Of a DNA stretch of 64,000 nt, positions 11,589 through 22,369 are shown piece by piece; the stretch's first letter is position 1; every line of letters begins with the position of its first letter. Position numbers and translations under genes: made by a program. The notes under the pieces were generated by a model. That model did not search any database and was not told where the DNA came from. It worked only from the letters and a program-made list of their open reading frames with translations. This DNA is from Pseudozyma flocculosa PF-1. Its lineage: Eukaryota; Basidiomycota; Ustilaginomycetes; Ustilaginales; Ustilaginaceae. The DNA is taken from contig NW_006920869.1 in the NCBI RefSeq assembly GCF_000417875.1, positions 1,357,759 through 1,421,758 of the forward strand, written 5' to 3'.

Positions 11589-14192
11589 TCACCGCGCCTC
11601 ATCATCCGCATCGTCAAAGACGCCGTCGAAGACGTTCGCGTCGTCATCCTGAGTGTCCAGGGGAGGTCGGAGCGCCTCTTCGAGGAGCGAGGCGTACGCC
11701 TTGGACGTGGTGGATCCCGCCGCTGCCTCGACCTCTTTCGCCTGCGACATTGTCGTCGCCGCCGCCATCGTCGTCGTCGGGGACTCGAGCTGGCTCGGCT
11801 GCTGCGGTGCCTTGCTCAGGACCACGTTGTCGGTGGTGTTGCTGGCGCTCATGGTCGTCGCGGTGGGGGTGACGGTGGAGAGGTCGAGGATGCCCTGCAC
11901 CTCTCTCTGCGATTCGATGTCGTTCGCACTTCCCGCATCCGGCGGTGTGACCTGCTCCGTCCTCGTCCTCTTTGCCAATCTCACATCGTCGCCCGCAGCC
12001 GCAGCGGGAGCGATACCGAGAGTGGGAGCGGGAATCGTGTCGGGAAAGTGTCGTTTGAGCGGATTGAACGGCTGCGCCGCCATCGAGCTCTGGGTGGTCC
12101 GAGGCGTCTGAGAGAACACCGCCGCCGTCGGCATCGTCGACGTCGCATCGAAGTCGGTGCGCACGTACGGGTCGTCGTACATCGCCGTCGGAGCGTGGTA
12201 CGAGCTCGCGTTCTGGCCGTAGTAGGGCGGCGCATGGCGGTACCCGTGCGACGGGGCGACGTGAAACTGCCTGTCGATCCGCAACGATGACGACGTCGAC
12301 GGCGGCGACGACGAGGAAGAGGCAAGAGGAGCCGCACGCGGTGCGACGCTGTAGCCCTCGATGGCCTCTTCCTCCTGCAGCCGCGCGACGGTATGCAGCA
12401 TCTGCGGCGATACCTGGATCGCAGGCTGGAACGGGGCGGCCGCCGAATGCAGCTGCGTCCGTCGGGCTTTTGGCGCCGCCGCTGCCGCCGCTATCGCCTG
12501 GGGATCTCCCAGGTGCCTCGTCAACGCCGCCTCGACCGCGTCGGCGATCTGTTGCGTCATGGTCGGTTGGCTCTGCTTCGGCCTGACGACTTCCACGACG
12601 AGCTCTTGCACCTCGTCTTCGCGCTTGATGGCCTGCGAGCTCGACTTTGGCGGACGACGACGGCCGAGGCCGCGAACGTGTTTGCGTCCGCGTCCTCGAG
12701 ATGATCCTGGTCGTTTCGATCGGGGTGGCGCCGCTCCCCCTCCCTCTTCTTCGTAGCTGTCGTCGGCGACAACGTCTACGTCATCATCGTCGTCATCGTC
12801 GTCTTCCTCGTCCGTCGTCAACGTGAGGTCTATGACGTCCTTGGGCGGGGGTGCCGGCTTGCGAGGACGCTGCGTCTTTGAAGCCTTCTTCCCGGTCACT
12901 TTGGGTCGGCCCGAAGCCACCTCGTGGCTAGCCTTGGCGGACGGCTCGCGCCTTGACGTCGTGGAGCGTATGGACGATGCCTGGGAAGCGTTTGGAGGCT
13001 CAGCCGCCCCCACGCGATCGTGCTCCTCTCGTGGCGCTTGGGCTGTGAGCCGACTGCTCGGTCGAAAGATAGGCTGTTTGCCAGCGGAGTGTGTTCGGTC
13101 GGCTGGTACTGGTGTGGGCGACGCTGTGCCATCCCTGTCAAAGTCCTCGGTGGCCGGACGACGGTGCTGCGGCGTCGGAATCTCGGTGTCTTTGTCTCTT
13201 GAGGCCGTCGCCGTTGTTGCTGAGGTCTGGGTGGATGCGACCCGTTTGCCGCCTCCGAGCGTGGATCCGCTCGACGTCGGGGCCGAAGTCGACGTTCCTC
13301 TCGGCCCGCCCTGGGCCTCGCCTGGGACGGTATCGTACCTCTCGATGGGCGAGGTGGTCTCCGCTGGCCCCTTGCCCGCTCGCGACGACTGGGCGCGGTC
13401 GTCCTTCCTGCCAGACTGGTGCAGTCTCGGTCCCCGCTCCTCTCGCCCACCAGCTTCTGCACTCGGTCCTTTGCGCCGCGCATAGCTCCTGCAAACGGCA
13501 TCGTACCTCTCGCTCCTCTTTTCCCTGATTGTGCGCAGGTTCCATGTCTGCCTGGGATTGTCGACGTCCTCGAGCAACCTGTCAAACGCCTGCTGGAGGA
13601 ACTTGAGCAGGCAGACGTGCACCACCCACTCGGCCTTGACCCTGTTGCCCTTGTCCTGCTTCCACGCGTCGTCGATCTCGTCGGCGGCATCGATGCGGTA
13701 GAGGTCGAGCAGGAAGGGTAGCGAGAGGACCTCGGCGACGGCCTCGTTGAGGTCGTCGGACCGCTTGACGGAAAAGGGCAGCGGTCCGGACGCCAGCTCG
13801 TAGTCGCGTTGGAGGAGGAGGAGCGCCGAGTACTGGACCACGCTGTCGAGACCGAAATAGTCGAGCTCGAGATCGTCGTAGTAGTGCGTGAAGTTGAGGC
13901 CGAGCAGGTGAAGCAGGTAGGCGTCGCGCGTCTTGGGCGAGACGAGGACCGACCACGTCGATGGTTCCGCCTCGGCCGGGCCCGACGATACCGGCGTCGA
14001 CGACGACGTGACGGTGGGAGGGCGGCGGGAGAGCGAGTCGATCGTCGAGCGGAAGCGCGCCCAGTCGATGCGCCCATCCTCGTATCGCCACTCGCATTCG
14101 AGTCGAGGCGGTGCCGCCGGCGTCGTTGCCGTCGACCCTCTTGCACCATCGGCCGCAGGTCGGGTGGTCATGTCGCCGTGCGTGGCTGCCAT
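11589..14192 (-). CDS. Hypothetical protein, 867 residues, conserved-looking N-terminus and disordered acidic/basic body
   Basis: I do not recognise this protein. It is a single open frame of 867 codons. Residues 1-220 look folded: a WRYEDGRIDWARFRS segment, then a hydrophobic helical region (DAYLLHLLGLNFTHYYDDLE; VVQYSALLLLQRDYELASG; FLLDLYRIDAADEIDDAW; a long amphipathic helix ending in a Lys/Arg-rich stretch). Residues 220-867 are low-complexity Ser/Thr/Pro/Arg, with basic clusters resembling nuclear localisation or AT-hook-like elements (GRPKVTGKKASKTQRPRKP; RGRGRKHVRGLGRRRPP), an acidic run after LTTDEED, and a short acidic C-terminus. A nuclear role is plausible by inference only. The alternative Met at residue 7 would change little. 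Confidence 0.75.
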   Translation of the reverse strand: MAATHGDMTTRPAADGARGSTATTPAAPPRLECEWRYEDGRIDWARFRSTIDSLSRRPPTVTSSSTPVSSGPAEAEPSTWSVLVSPKTRDAYLLHLLGLNFTHYYDDLELDYFGLDSVVQYSALLLLQRDYELASGPLPFSVKRSDDLNEAVAEVLSLPFLLDLYRIDAADEIDDAWKQDKGNRVKAEWVVHVCLLKFLQQAFDRLLEDVDNPRQTWNLRTIREKRSERYDAVCRSYARRKGPSAEAGGREERGPRLHQSGRKDDRAQSSRAGKGPAETTSPIERYDTVPGEAQGGPRGTSTSAPTSSGSTLGGGKRVASTQTSATTATASRDKDTEIPTPQHRRPATEDFDRDGTASPTPVPADRTHSAGKQPIFRPSSRLTAQAPREEHDRVGAAEPPNASQASSIRSTTSRREPSAKASHEVASGRPKVTGKKASKTQRPRKPAPPPKDVIDLTLTTDEEDDDDDDDDVDVVADDSYEEEGGGAAPPRSKRPGSSRGRGRKHVRGLGRRRPPKSSSQAIKREDEVQELVVEVVRPKQSQPTMTQQIADAVEAALTRHLGDPQAIAAAAAAPKARRTQLHSAAAPFQPAIQVSPQMLHTVARLQEEEAIEGYSVAPRAAPLASSSSSPPSTSSSLRIDRQFHVAPSHGYRHAPPYYGQNASSYHAPTAMYDDPYVRTDFDATSTMPTAAVFSQTPRTTQSSMAAQPFNPLKRHFPDTIPAPTLGIAPAAAAGDDVRLAKRTRTEQVTPPDAGSANDIESQREVQGILDLSTVTPTATTMSASNTTDNVVLSKAPQQPSQLESPTTTMAAATTMSQAKEVEAAAGSTTSKAYASLLEEALRPPLDTQDDDANVFDGVFDDADDEAR

Positions 14193-14972
14193 GGGGGGTG
14201 CGCGTGCAGATGGTGGGGAGACGAGGGGTTGACGAAGGAGGGGATCTGATGCGCCCTTGTATCGGTGTGTCCGCTGGGGCAGTCCGCCTCGATGATGCGC
14301 ATAATGTTGGCTGGGCAGGGAATGGCCTCGACGCCGACTGAGAGCGCGGTGGTAGGGAGGGACAAGCTCAGACGCAGGCGCAGGCCAGTGGGGAGACTGC
14401 GCGGGCAGCCCTGCGCAGGGCAGCCTGCCCGCTCAACAAAGGGACGACTTCTCCGGCTTGCCCATACTACTGCCCGCAGCGCCAAGCGCCGGGAGAGTCG
14501 GTTTGGGGCTCGACCAGATGATGAGCGATTGACCGCAGCTGATGCCGCCCTCCGCTCCGAATTGAAAGCGAGCCGCCCGCGCGGAACCTCGCCGCCCGCT
14601 CACATACAGATCATAATTGGCTCGGCCCCACCGGCAATGCAAAGCGACGCGCCCAACAGGCTGGCGGGAGCTTGTACAACCTCGGGCCTTGTCTCTGACG
14701 ATGGCCCACCCCCTTGACAAGGGGCAAGCGCAGCGACGCAGGCAACGACGGCTGCTATCCCGTTGCTGCCGAGCTCGATCAAGACGCCGTGGAGCAGGCC
14801 GTCACACATTTCCGCGGACTGTGCCGTCAATGATGAATGCGATGAGTGAGAGATGCGACTACAAATACAATGCGAGACTCGGGATCCAGGGCATGGCTAG
14901 GGACAGATAGAGGCACGGCGAGTAAAGTGGTGGGCGGCCAGCGTGCGAGACAGAGCAACGGCGATGCACCCT
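14193..14972. other. Intergenic region without a recognised gene
   Basis: 780 bp between the start of the 867-residue protein and the 3' end of the SLC35F6-like gene (both minus strand). It should hold the promoter of the former and the terminator of the latter. Short frames here have no domain signal. Confidence 0.4.
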
Positions 14973-16484
14973 TCAGCGTCGGGAAGGCGCACCGTCGACC
15001 TCGTCGGCGTCGTCGACGGGAGCCGGCTCGTAACCGCGCGGGTGGGTGACGCAGGCGGCGGGCGGGCTGACGATGCCGTTGAACAGGAAGGTGCCGTAGA
15101 CAAGCAGGCCAAATCCAACGACCTGGAGGCCGCCGCTTAGCGGTCGGAAGACCTCCCAGCCCAGGACGAGCGAGACGATCCAGATGCCGAGTGTCCTGCA
15201 GGTGTCGATGGTGCTCCTCGCCGTGGCGCTGACGGTGCGGGTGACGCTCAGGCCGAAAAAGTTGAAAAAGGCAATGGAAAAGGCGATGGCGATCGAGCTG
15301 TAGAAGACGGCGGGAACGTGAATGATCTGGTGCCAGCCAGCCGCCATGTCAAAGTAGCCTCCGCGGCCCTCGGGGGTGCGCCCGATAAAGTAGTGCAGGA
15401 ACGGCATGGCCACCAGCGTCGTCAGGGTGCCAAAGATGCCCTCATACCCGACGGCGAGCAGGGGCTCGACGGCGTAGCGCGACATGATCCTTTCCTCGAG
15501 CACAAATTGCGACGCGGTGAAGAGCTGGGCGAAGAGGATGAGGAGGACGCCGAGGAGCGTCTGGGCCGCCTCGGGCAGCTCGTCCTCGGACTCGACCTTG
15601 GGCTCCGACGACGAAAAGAGGGTGCCGCTCATGCCGACGACGCAGACGCCGAGCATGACGGTGACCAGGCTGAGCCACTGGAAAAGGAAGAGGTGCCTGC
15701 GGAGGAAGATGACACTGAAGACGCCGACCCAGAGGACGAGGGCGCCGCGCGTCATCTGGTAGATGCTGACGGGCGTGAAGAGGAGGCCGACGTTCATCAG
15801 GGTGGTGCCGCAGATGTCGCAGAAGGCGGGCATGAAGAAGAGGAAGATGGCGCGGCCGGAGAGGTCCTCCCCGGCGTGGTCGGCGGGGACGAGGTCGTCG
15901 TGGATGGCCGACTCGTCGGCCTCGCCCGGCTGGAGCGCTCTGGCGGCGATCTCGGGCGGGGGCACGGCCACGGTTGCAGGCTCGGCCGGAGCGTGGGTGG
16001 CGCCCGAGTGGACGTAGGAGCGGGTGGCATCGTAGGAGGCGGCCGACGAGTCGGCATTGAGGCGCGAGGTGGGCGAGTCGTTGTCGCCCTGGACGACGAT
16101 GCCCGAGTCGGGCGGGTAGTGGAGGAGGAGGGGCTTTTTGAGCGCGGCGTCCCTGGATGCGTGGTAGCGGGAGTATGCGAGGCGTGCGAGGACGGGGAGG
16201 AGGCAGAGGCATTCTCCGAGGAACATCTGGAGCGTCTGCCAGACGGGCTGGGAGAACTCGATGCGCTGCTTTGGGTCGGTGGCGTCGCAGTTTCCGACGC
16301 ACTGCATGTCTTGCCTGGCAAGAAGAGGGGAACCAAGGAAATGGGTCGGAGCGGTTAGGGAGAGCGGTCCAAAGAGGCTGGGCTAGGCAGCGCCCGTTAC
16401 GCACCACTTGTTGAGGAGCGAGTTGCTGATGCCGGTGAGGAGCATGCCCGCCACCAGGAGCGGGACGGCAGAGCGGGTGACCAT
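14973..16484 (-). CDS. SLC35F6-like drug/metabolite-superfamily membrane transporter
   Basis: Multi-span transporter of the nucleotide-sugar/drug-metabolite superfamily, closest in layout to SLC35F6 (C2orf18), probably in an endomembrane. Two exons: 16405-16484 (MVTRSAVPLLVAGMLLTGIS, first TM) and 14973-16314, separated by a 90-nt intron (GTGCGT...CAG), giving 473 residues. Splicing produces the SLLNKWQDMQCVGNCD junction expected for the fungal family. About ten hydrophobic segments follow, with conserved blocks such as FFMPAFCDICGTTLMNVGL, SIYQMTRGALVLWVGVFSV, and LFTASQFVLEERIMSRY. The region after TM2 contains a disordered loop of about 90 residues. The C-terminus is short and acidic. The substrate cannot be read from sequence. 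Divergent from the histone deacetylase gene. Confidence 0.9.
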
Positions 16485-17193
16485 GGCGGGCGGTGGCCGT
16501 TGGTGTTTGGGTTGTGGGTGGATCGGCGGGTGAGTGTCCTGAGTCTGTAGTAGAGACGTGCTAGAGGGGGCGATGGTGGGAGGCAAGAGATGGGAACGAG
16601 GGTGGTGGTGGGGAGGGAGGGAGAGAGAGGGGGAGGCGCCGGGGAGGCCAGGGTCAGAGGAGCATCCAGGGTCCTTATCGGCTGGGCTGGTTACGTTGCT
16701 GGCTGGTTGCTGGCTGGCCTCGGCGCGGCGAGTGCGAGTGCGAGTCACGGAGCCTCGCCTCTCTCTGCTGGTCAGACGAGCTGGCTCCACTACTTTTTGG
16801 CATGCCAGCCCAACGAAAGGGGCTCTGCAGCGCCCGCCTGCTCGACGGAGCCAGTCCAGCCGAGCCGAGCCCAGCCAGGCAGGCAAGCACCAAAAAAGCG
16901 TCTCCGCCCGGCACCCATTCTTGATTTCCGGCCAAGTGACCGAGCAGCCTGGCCAACCCCCAATCAATTCCATTTCTTTCGTGCGACTCTGAGCTGGACC
17001 CGCCAGTTGCCCGCCGTCTCGGAAGCGAATCCGAGCTCAGCCCCACCCGCTCGTTCCTTCCAAGCCCGTACTCACCATCCGCTTCCACCTCATCATCACC
17101 ACCACCACCACCGCCGCCGCCGCCATCGCCCTCGCCACGCCAGCCTACCCGCCCCGCATCATCTGCTGCCCGCCATCGTAGCACCCTGCCGCG
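16485..17193. promoter_or_regulatory. Divergent promoter region, SLC35F6-like / HOS2-like
   Basis: 709 bp between divergent start codons. It contains a G/A-rich block (16600-16650) and, just before the deacetylase ATG, a (CAC/CCG)-rich leader. The open frames crossing it are shadows of the neighbours. Confidence 0.45.
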
Positions 17194-18555
17194 ATGGTGG
17201 TGCTCGACTACGACCACGCAGCCGGCTCCAGCCCCAGCCACACCTTTTCCGACTCGCCCTTCTTTTACGACCGCTCCGCCGCCAACGGCAGCGGACAGGC
17301 CCTCTTCCAGAATGCCAGCAACGTACAGCCGCACTCGAACCCGCACGTCAGCTACTACTTCCCCGCAGGCGTCGGCCACTACCACTACGGCGAGAGGCAC
17401 CCCATGAAGCCCGCCCGCCTCACCCTCACAAACGGCCTCGTCCTCGCCTACGGCCTGCACAACCACATGCAGGTCTACACCCCCCGCGAGGCCACAAAGG
17501 ACGAGCTCGAGGCTTTCCACGATTCCGACTACGTCGACTTCCTCAGCACCGTCACCCCCTCGACCCCGCCCTCGCCGGCCTTTACCCGCTTCAACTTTGC
17601 CGACGACTGCCCCGTCTTTGACGGCATGTACGACTTCTGCAAGTCGTACGCCGGCGCATCCCTCGCCGGTGCGCGCAAGCTCGCCGCCGGCCAGACCGAC
17701 ATCGCCATCAACTGGTCCGGCGGCCTCCACCACGCCAAAAAGTGCGAGGCCAGCGGCTTCTGCTATGTCAACGACATTGTCCTCGCCATCATGGAGCTCC
17801 TCCGCTACCACCCGCGCGTCCTCTACATCGACATCGACATCCACCACGGCGACGGCGTCCAGGAGGCCTTCTACAACTCCAACCGCGTCATGACTGTCTC
17901 GTTCCACAAGTACGGCAACGACTTCTTTCCGTGCACGGGCAACATCAACGAGATTGGCACGAGCCTCGGCAAGCACTTTTGCCTCAACGTGCCCCTCCAG
18001 GACGGCATCGACGACGCCGGCTACGTCAGCCTCTTCAAGAGCGTCATGGAGCCCTGCATCACCACCTTCCGCCCCGCTTCCATTGTCCTCCAGTGCGGCG
18101 CAGACAGCCTCGGCCTCGACCGGCTGGGCTGCTTCAACCTCTCGATTGCCGCCCACGGCGAGTGCGTACGCTTCATCAAGTCGTTTGGCCTGCCCCTCCT
18201 CGTCCTCGGCGGCGGCGGCTACACGATCCGCAACGTCGCCCGCTGCTGGGCCTACGAGACCTCGGTCCTCACCGGCTGCCAGATCCCCGACACGCTGCCC
18301 AACACGCCCTACGACGCCTTCTTTGCGCCATCCTACCGCCTCCACGAGGCCCTCCAGGCCGGCCGCGTCGAAAACCAGAACTCAAAGGCCAGCCTCGAGA
18401 AGATCCGCGTACAGATCCTCGAACAGCTGCGCTACCTCCACGGCGCCCCCAGCGTTCAGATGCAGGAGATCCCACCGGACCTCGCCGGCGGATGGCTCGA
18501 AGAGGAGATGCCCGGGTCCGGCGGCAAGGACGCCGACGGTTCCAAGACGTCGTAG
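17194..18555 (+). CDS. HOS2: Class I histone deacetylase, Hos2-like
   Basis: Zn-dependent lysine deacetylase acting on histone tails, probably in a Set3C-type complex if Hos2. Single exon, 453 residues, the usual length. The entry [20 protein letters not shown] is typical of the Hos2 branch rather than Rpd3. Catalytic residues are all present: H179-H180 (GGLHHAKK), zinc ligands D215 and H217 ([10 protein letters not shown]) and D304 ([12 protein letters not shown]), and the transition-state Tyr343 ([14 protein letters not shown]). An N-terminal extension of about 45 residues, Ser/Asn-rich, precedes the catalytic domain, and a short Gly/Asp/Lys tail follows. Convergent with the gamma-adaptin gene, with 281 bp between the stop codons. 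Confidence 0.94.
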   Translation: MVVLDYDHAAGSSPSHTFSDSPFFYDRSAANGSGQALFQNASNVQPHSNPHVSYYFPAGVGHYHYGERHPMKPARLTLTNGLVLAYGLHNHMQVYTPREATKDELEAFHDSDYVDFLSTVTPSTPPSPAFTRFNFADDCPVFDGMYDFCKSYAGASLAGARKLAAGQTDIAINWSGGLHHAKKCEASGFCYVNDIVLAIMELLRYHPRVLYIDIDIHHGDGVQEAFYNSNRVMTVSFHKYGNDFFPCTGNINEIGTSLGKHFCLNVPLQDGIDDAGYVSLFKSVMEPCITTFRPASIVLQCGADSLGLDRLGCFNLSIAAHGECVRFIKSFGLPLLVLGGGGYTIRNVARCWAYETSVLTGCQIPDTLPNTPYDAFFAPSYRLHEALQAGRVENQNSKASLEKIRVQILEQLRYLHGAPSVQMQEIPPDLAGGWLEEEMPGSGGKDADGSKTS

Positions 18556-18836
18556 AATGCCCGCCACGCCCATGGCCTAGCAGCCTGCCTTTCTCCTCCT
18601 CTCTGTTCGGACACATCGATACCCGCTTGGGCAAGCTCCGCCCGCTTCCGCTGCCCGCTGTACTCTTAGCCCTGTATTTCTATCAACCGCAGAAACATGC
18701 AAGCATCGTCGTTGCTCGACTGTTTTTCTCGACGCCACGATGGCTCTGGACGAGCCAGGGTGGTCGCCAACCTTGCTGATGGCAGTGCGAGGGGATGCTG
18801 AGTCAGAGACTGTGTCGAATACGGGAACTTGGCAGC

Positions 18837-21809
18837 TCAAGCCGAGGGTTGGGACCAGTCGACCTGGTCGGCCACATTCTGCTCTCCGCCGTCGACGCTG
18901 AACATGATGCGCAGTCGAAGTCGGATCTGGGCCTGGACCAGTCCAACGCACAGCAGAGGACGACACCGACGGAGACGTGACAAGGGAGGCCAGAAGTCAG
19001 CAATCCACGCGCCGCCTCTCGAGCTCTGTCCATTGCGTCCGCGGCCCCGCGCGCGCGTGCGCAACTCACCGACTGGGGCGCCATGACGCGCATGGCCTGC
19101 GTCTCCGTCTTGCCGGGGACGACGTCCGGGTTCGAGATGGCCTGCATCTGGAGCTTTTGCGACTTGGGCACCGCCGCCTGGAAGTTGACGCCGCGCACCG
19201 CCGCCATGCCCGTCGTGCTGAAGCGCGCCGTAATGTTGGTAATGTCTGGCCGCGCCGGGTTCGTCGTCAACGTCAACGTCACCTTGAGCCCCTTTTGCTG
19301 GTACGCCACGTGCGACTTGCCACCCGCCGCCGCTGCCGCTGCCGGTGCGATCGGTGATGTTACCGATGGGGACGAGGATGGTGGTGGAGACGTCGCTGCT
19401 GTTGCTGCTGCTGCTGGCATGGCCGCTGCCGCTCCGCTGCCGCTCCCGCCACCGAGCAGATCCAGGCCTCCGAAGGCGCCGCCAGCATTGGACGACATGG
19501 CTGGCGAGGCGGCAGACGGCGCCGGTGAAGACCCGCCTCCCATGCCCGAGTCGCCAAAGAGGCCAAGGATGTCGTTGACCGAGCTCTTCGGCTTCTGCTG
19601 CGGCTGTTGCGACGCTGCCGCTGCTGTCGTCGTCGTCGTCGTTGCGGCGCCCAAATCATCTGAGGCTCCAAATATGTCGGCCAGCAGATCCTGGGTGCTC
19701 TGCTGCGTCGTCGGCGGCGCCATCCCACCCGCCGCCGCAGCAGCGCCGCCGCTGCCCGGCATCTCGTCGCCCATGAGATCGAGCAGCGCGTCCTTGTCGG
19801 TGCGCGTCGAGCCGACCGGCTTGGCCTCGCTGACCGTGCCCAGCACCGTCTGCTTGATCTCGGGCGGCGGCATGCTCTCGAGGACGCCGTCGCGGATGTC
19901 GCGCCGCTGCAGCAGGTTGTAGTACTCGACGGAGCGCTGCTGGATCTCGACCTCGACGCTCTGCTCAAACGAGCCGATGATGTGCTCGATCCGCGACTGC
20001 GACGCCGCATCGTGCTGGAAGCGCGTGCAGAGCTTGGCAAACGCCGTCAAGACAAACTGCCGGATGTGCTCGGTGATGTAGGGCGAGTCGAGGACCGACG
20101 AGAGCAGGTCGACAACGTCCTTGGCCTGGACCTCGCGCACAAGCTCCTCGTCCTCAAAGTTGCCGCCCTGGATGAGGACCTCGCCAAACTCGCCAATGAC
20201 CCAGACGGCCGCCAGCGTGAGGCTCTCCTGGGAAAAGTCGGCGTGGAGCGCAGAGAAGAGCTTCTGCACCGTGTACGCCTGCAGCTCCGGCGTGTGGCAG
20301 ACGAGGCGGATGAAGGCCGAGAGGATCTCTTCTCGGACGTAGTTGCCGGCCTGCAGAAGCGGTGGCGGTGGGGGCAGTTGGCCAGTCGAGGGCGGGATCG
20401 CGTCGCGTCAGTCGGGTCGATCTCGATGAGGATCCTGGGGCGGCTTCGCGACTCACCAGCTTCAGCACCCGCAGCACCGTGTCGATGTGCCAGCGCTTGT
20501 TGGGTGCGAACTTTTCCGCGGCGAGGCAGATCTGCGTCGTCATGCTCAGCTTGAACTCGTTGTCGGCCACCTCGAGGAACGAGAGCAGCTCGCGGGTGAG
20601 GACGCGGACGTTGCTCTCGTTGATGAGCGCGTAGCTGAGCTCGAGCGCCCTGCGGCGGATCGAGATGTCGCCGTCGCGCAGGCAGTCGAGGATGATGTTG
20701 CGGTGGCGCTGCACCGCGTTGGTGTCCATGGCGACGACCTTGTTGAGCGTGTTGAGCGCCACGTAGCGGATGTTGTTGTCGCGGTTGCTGAGGAACTTGC
20801 CGAGGATGTTGATGGCCATGACGCGGAGGCCGTTGTCGGCCTCGATCTCGAGGATGGTCAGCACGGTCTCGTAGAGGATGCTGTTGCCGACGTTTTTGCT
20901 GGCCTCGGTGTTGGTCGCCACCTGGGCGAGGATGTCGTTCATGCTCTCCGACGCCTGCGGGTGGTCCTTGCCGAGGAGGCGAAGGAGGCGCAGCACCTTG
21001 ACCTGGAGGAATGGGTCGGTGATGCCCGAGACGTCGTGCTCGGGCGAGTAGCCGGTGGTGACGAGCGCCTTGAGGTGGCGCACCAGCAGCGGCACCGCCT
21101 TGCGGTAGTCTTCGAGCGCCTCGGGGTCGGCGCGGCAGATTTCGATGGCCAGCGTGACGGCGCAGAGCAGCACGCCGTGGTTCTTGTCCGACAGGAGCTG
21201 CTTTGTCCGGTCGACAAAGTGGTCGAGCAGGTCGGGCACCTTGCGGACGATCCGCATGGCGCAGATGGCGGCCTTGCGCCGGATGTAGGTGTTGCTGCTG
21301 CCCATGAGCTTCTCGATCTCGTTGCAGAGGTCGCGCGACATTTCCTCGGACGCGATGTTGGCAAACGTGCAGAGCGCCAGGCCGACGACGTACATGTTGG
21401 AGTGGTTCATGTCGTTCTTGAGGCCGTTTGTGACGAGCGTCAGCACCTCGGTGTTTTCGTCGAGCAGCAGCATGATGCCGAGGTAGCCGAGTCGCTTGTC
21501 GGTGAAGCGGGGCGTGGCGACGAGCTTGAGGCACTCGATCTGCCCGAAATGGGCCGGGTACCCGAGCATGTGTATGTAGAGGAGCTTGGCGATGTTGTTG
21601 TGGCGGGCAAACGGGTCCTCGTCCTTGAAGGCGGTGCGGATCGCGGCCGACTCCTTCTGGATCAGCGATCGCTCGTCGGCCAGCGTCTTGCAGGACCGGA
21701 TGGCCTTGATCAGCGCCTTGAGGTTGTACAGGCCGGCGCTGGCCATCAGGCCGCCCAGGCGCGGGTCGAGCGCAGCCACCTGCTGCTGCTTCTGGAAGAA
21801 GGTGGACAT
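18837..21809 (-). CDS. APL4: AP-1 clathrin adaptor complex gamma subunit
   Basis: Large subunit of AP-1, sorting cargo between trans-Golgi and endosomes. Three exons: 20457-21809, 19070-20350 and 18837-18932 (introns 106 and 137 nt; GTGAGT donors, CAG acceptors), giving 909 residues. The trunk (1-600) carries the adaptin core ([56 protein letters not shown] reconstituted by splicing VLKL to [10 protein letters not shown]). The hinge (about 620-790) is Ala/Ser/Pro-rich and holds a clathrin-box-like LLDLM near 639 and repeated DLL/DIF-type motifs (DLLADIF, DILGLFG). The gamma-ear (about 795-909) starts [12 protein letters not shown] and ends in the short last exon ([12 protein letters not shown]...DQVDW). 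Met at 21809 ([10 protein letters not shown]) is chosen as the family start. Confidence 0.95.
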
Positions 21810-22220
21810 GGCGGCGGTGGGGGTCGTCGGCGGTCGTCGGGTAGCGGGTAGCGGGGAGCACTGGGCACTGGGCTTGCAGAAGAGGTGCGAGATGCTATGG
21901 CCGCGCAAAGGGTCGTGATGCCCTCCTGGGGCCGGCGAGTCGTGGGGTGATGGTCGAGTGGGCGAGTGAGTGAGAAGGAGCGAGAGCAGGGCGGTAATGG
22001 TCGACGGCAGTAGGAACCCGGCGGTCCGAAGTCGAGCTCAGAGTCGGTCTTGGAGGTGCAACCCCACCCTCGTGGCCCGGCCGTGCTGGCTGGCTGGCTG
22101 GCTTGAGCGCCGGCCGTCCGCCCGCCCGCCCTGCTGGACGTGGGGCAAGCTCCGATCACGCGGAGCCGAGCCTGTCCCGTCGTTTAGAAGAGATGCAGGT
22201 GACAAACTTTGTTGTGCGAA
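21810..22220. promoter_or_regulatory. APL4 promoter region
   Basis: About 410 bp upstream of the gamma-adaptin ATG. It contains a short GGCT tetranucleotide run near 22090-22104. No gene is seen. Confidence 0.4.
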
Positions 22221-22226
22221 TATAAA
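22221..22226 (+). promoter_or_regulatory. TATA-like element upstream of tRNA-His
   Basis: TATAAA lies 30-35 bp before the first base of the tRNA-His gene at 22256, in otherwise GC-rich DNA. The same spacing is seen at two other tRNA genes in this window, suggesting an external Pol III/TFIIIB positioning element. Confidence 0.6.
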
Positions 22227-22255
22227 CGTCATTTTCGAAGTACCTGGCATCGAAG

Positions 22256-22361
22256 GCAGTCTTAGTATAGTGGTTAGTACGAGTCGTTGTGGCTCTTCCA
22301 CCCCGTTCCTTCGCCGGAGCGGTGACCCGACTAGACGGATGTTCGATTCCTCCAGACTGCA
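22256..22361 (+). tRNA. tRNA-His (GTG) with 34-nt intron
   Basis: Cloverleaf by eye: acceptor GCAGTCT / AGACTGC with discriminator A; D arm GTAT-AGTGGTTA-GTAC; anticodon stem AGTCG / CGACT with loop TTGTGGC (anticodon GTG at 22289-22291); T arm GGATG-TTCGATT-CCTCC. The T stem has one T-C mismatch. An intron of about 34 nt (22293-22326) sits at the canonical place, one base 3' of the anticodon, leaving a 72-nt mature tRNA. The extra 5' G of tRNA-His would be added after transcription. A second, identical copy lies at 42250-42355 on the minus strand. Confidence 0.88.
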
Positions 22362-22365
22362 TATC

Positions 22366-22369
22366 TTTT
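22366..22369 (+). terminator. Pol III T-run terminator of tRNA-His
   Basis: TTTT starting five bases after the discriminator base. Confidence 0.6.

Noticed and set aside
16675..18345. Long minus-strand open frame opposite the histone deacetylase
   Set aside because: It is the antisense of a conserved enzyme in GC-rich DNA; composition is Val/Gly/Glu/Arg-biased with no domain.
20487..21851. 454-codon plus-strand frame opposite gamma-adaptin
   Set aside because: Antisense shadow of the adaptin trunk.
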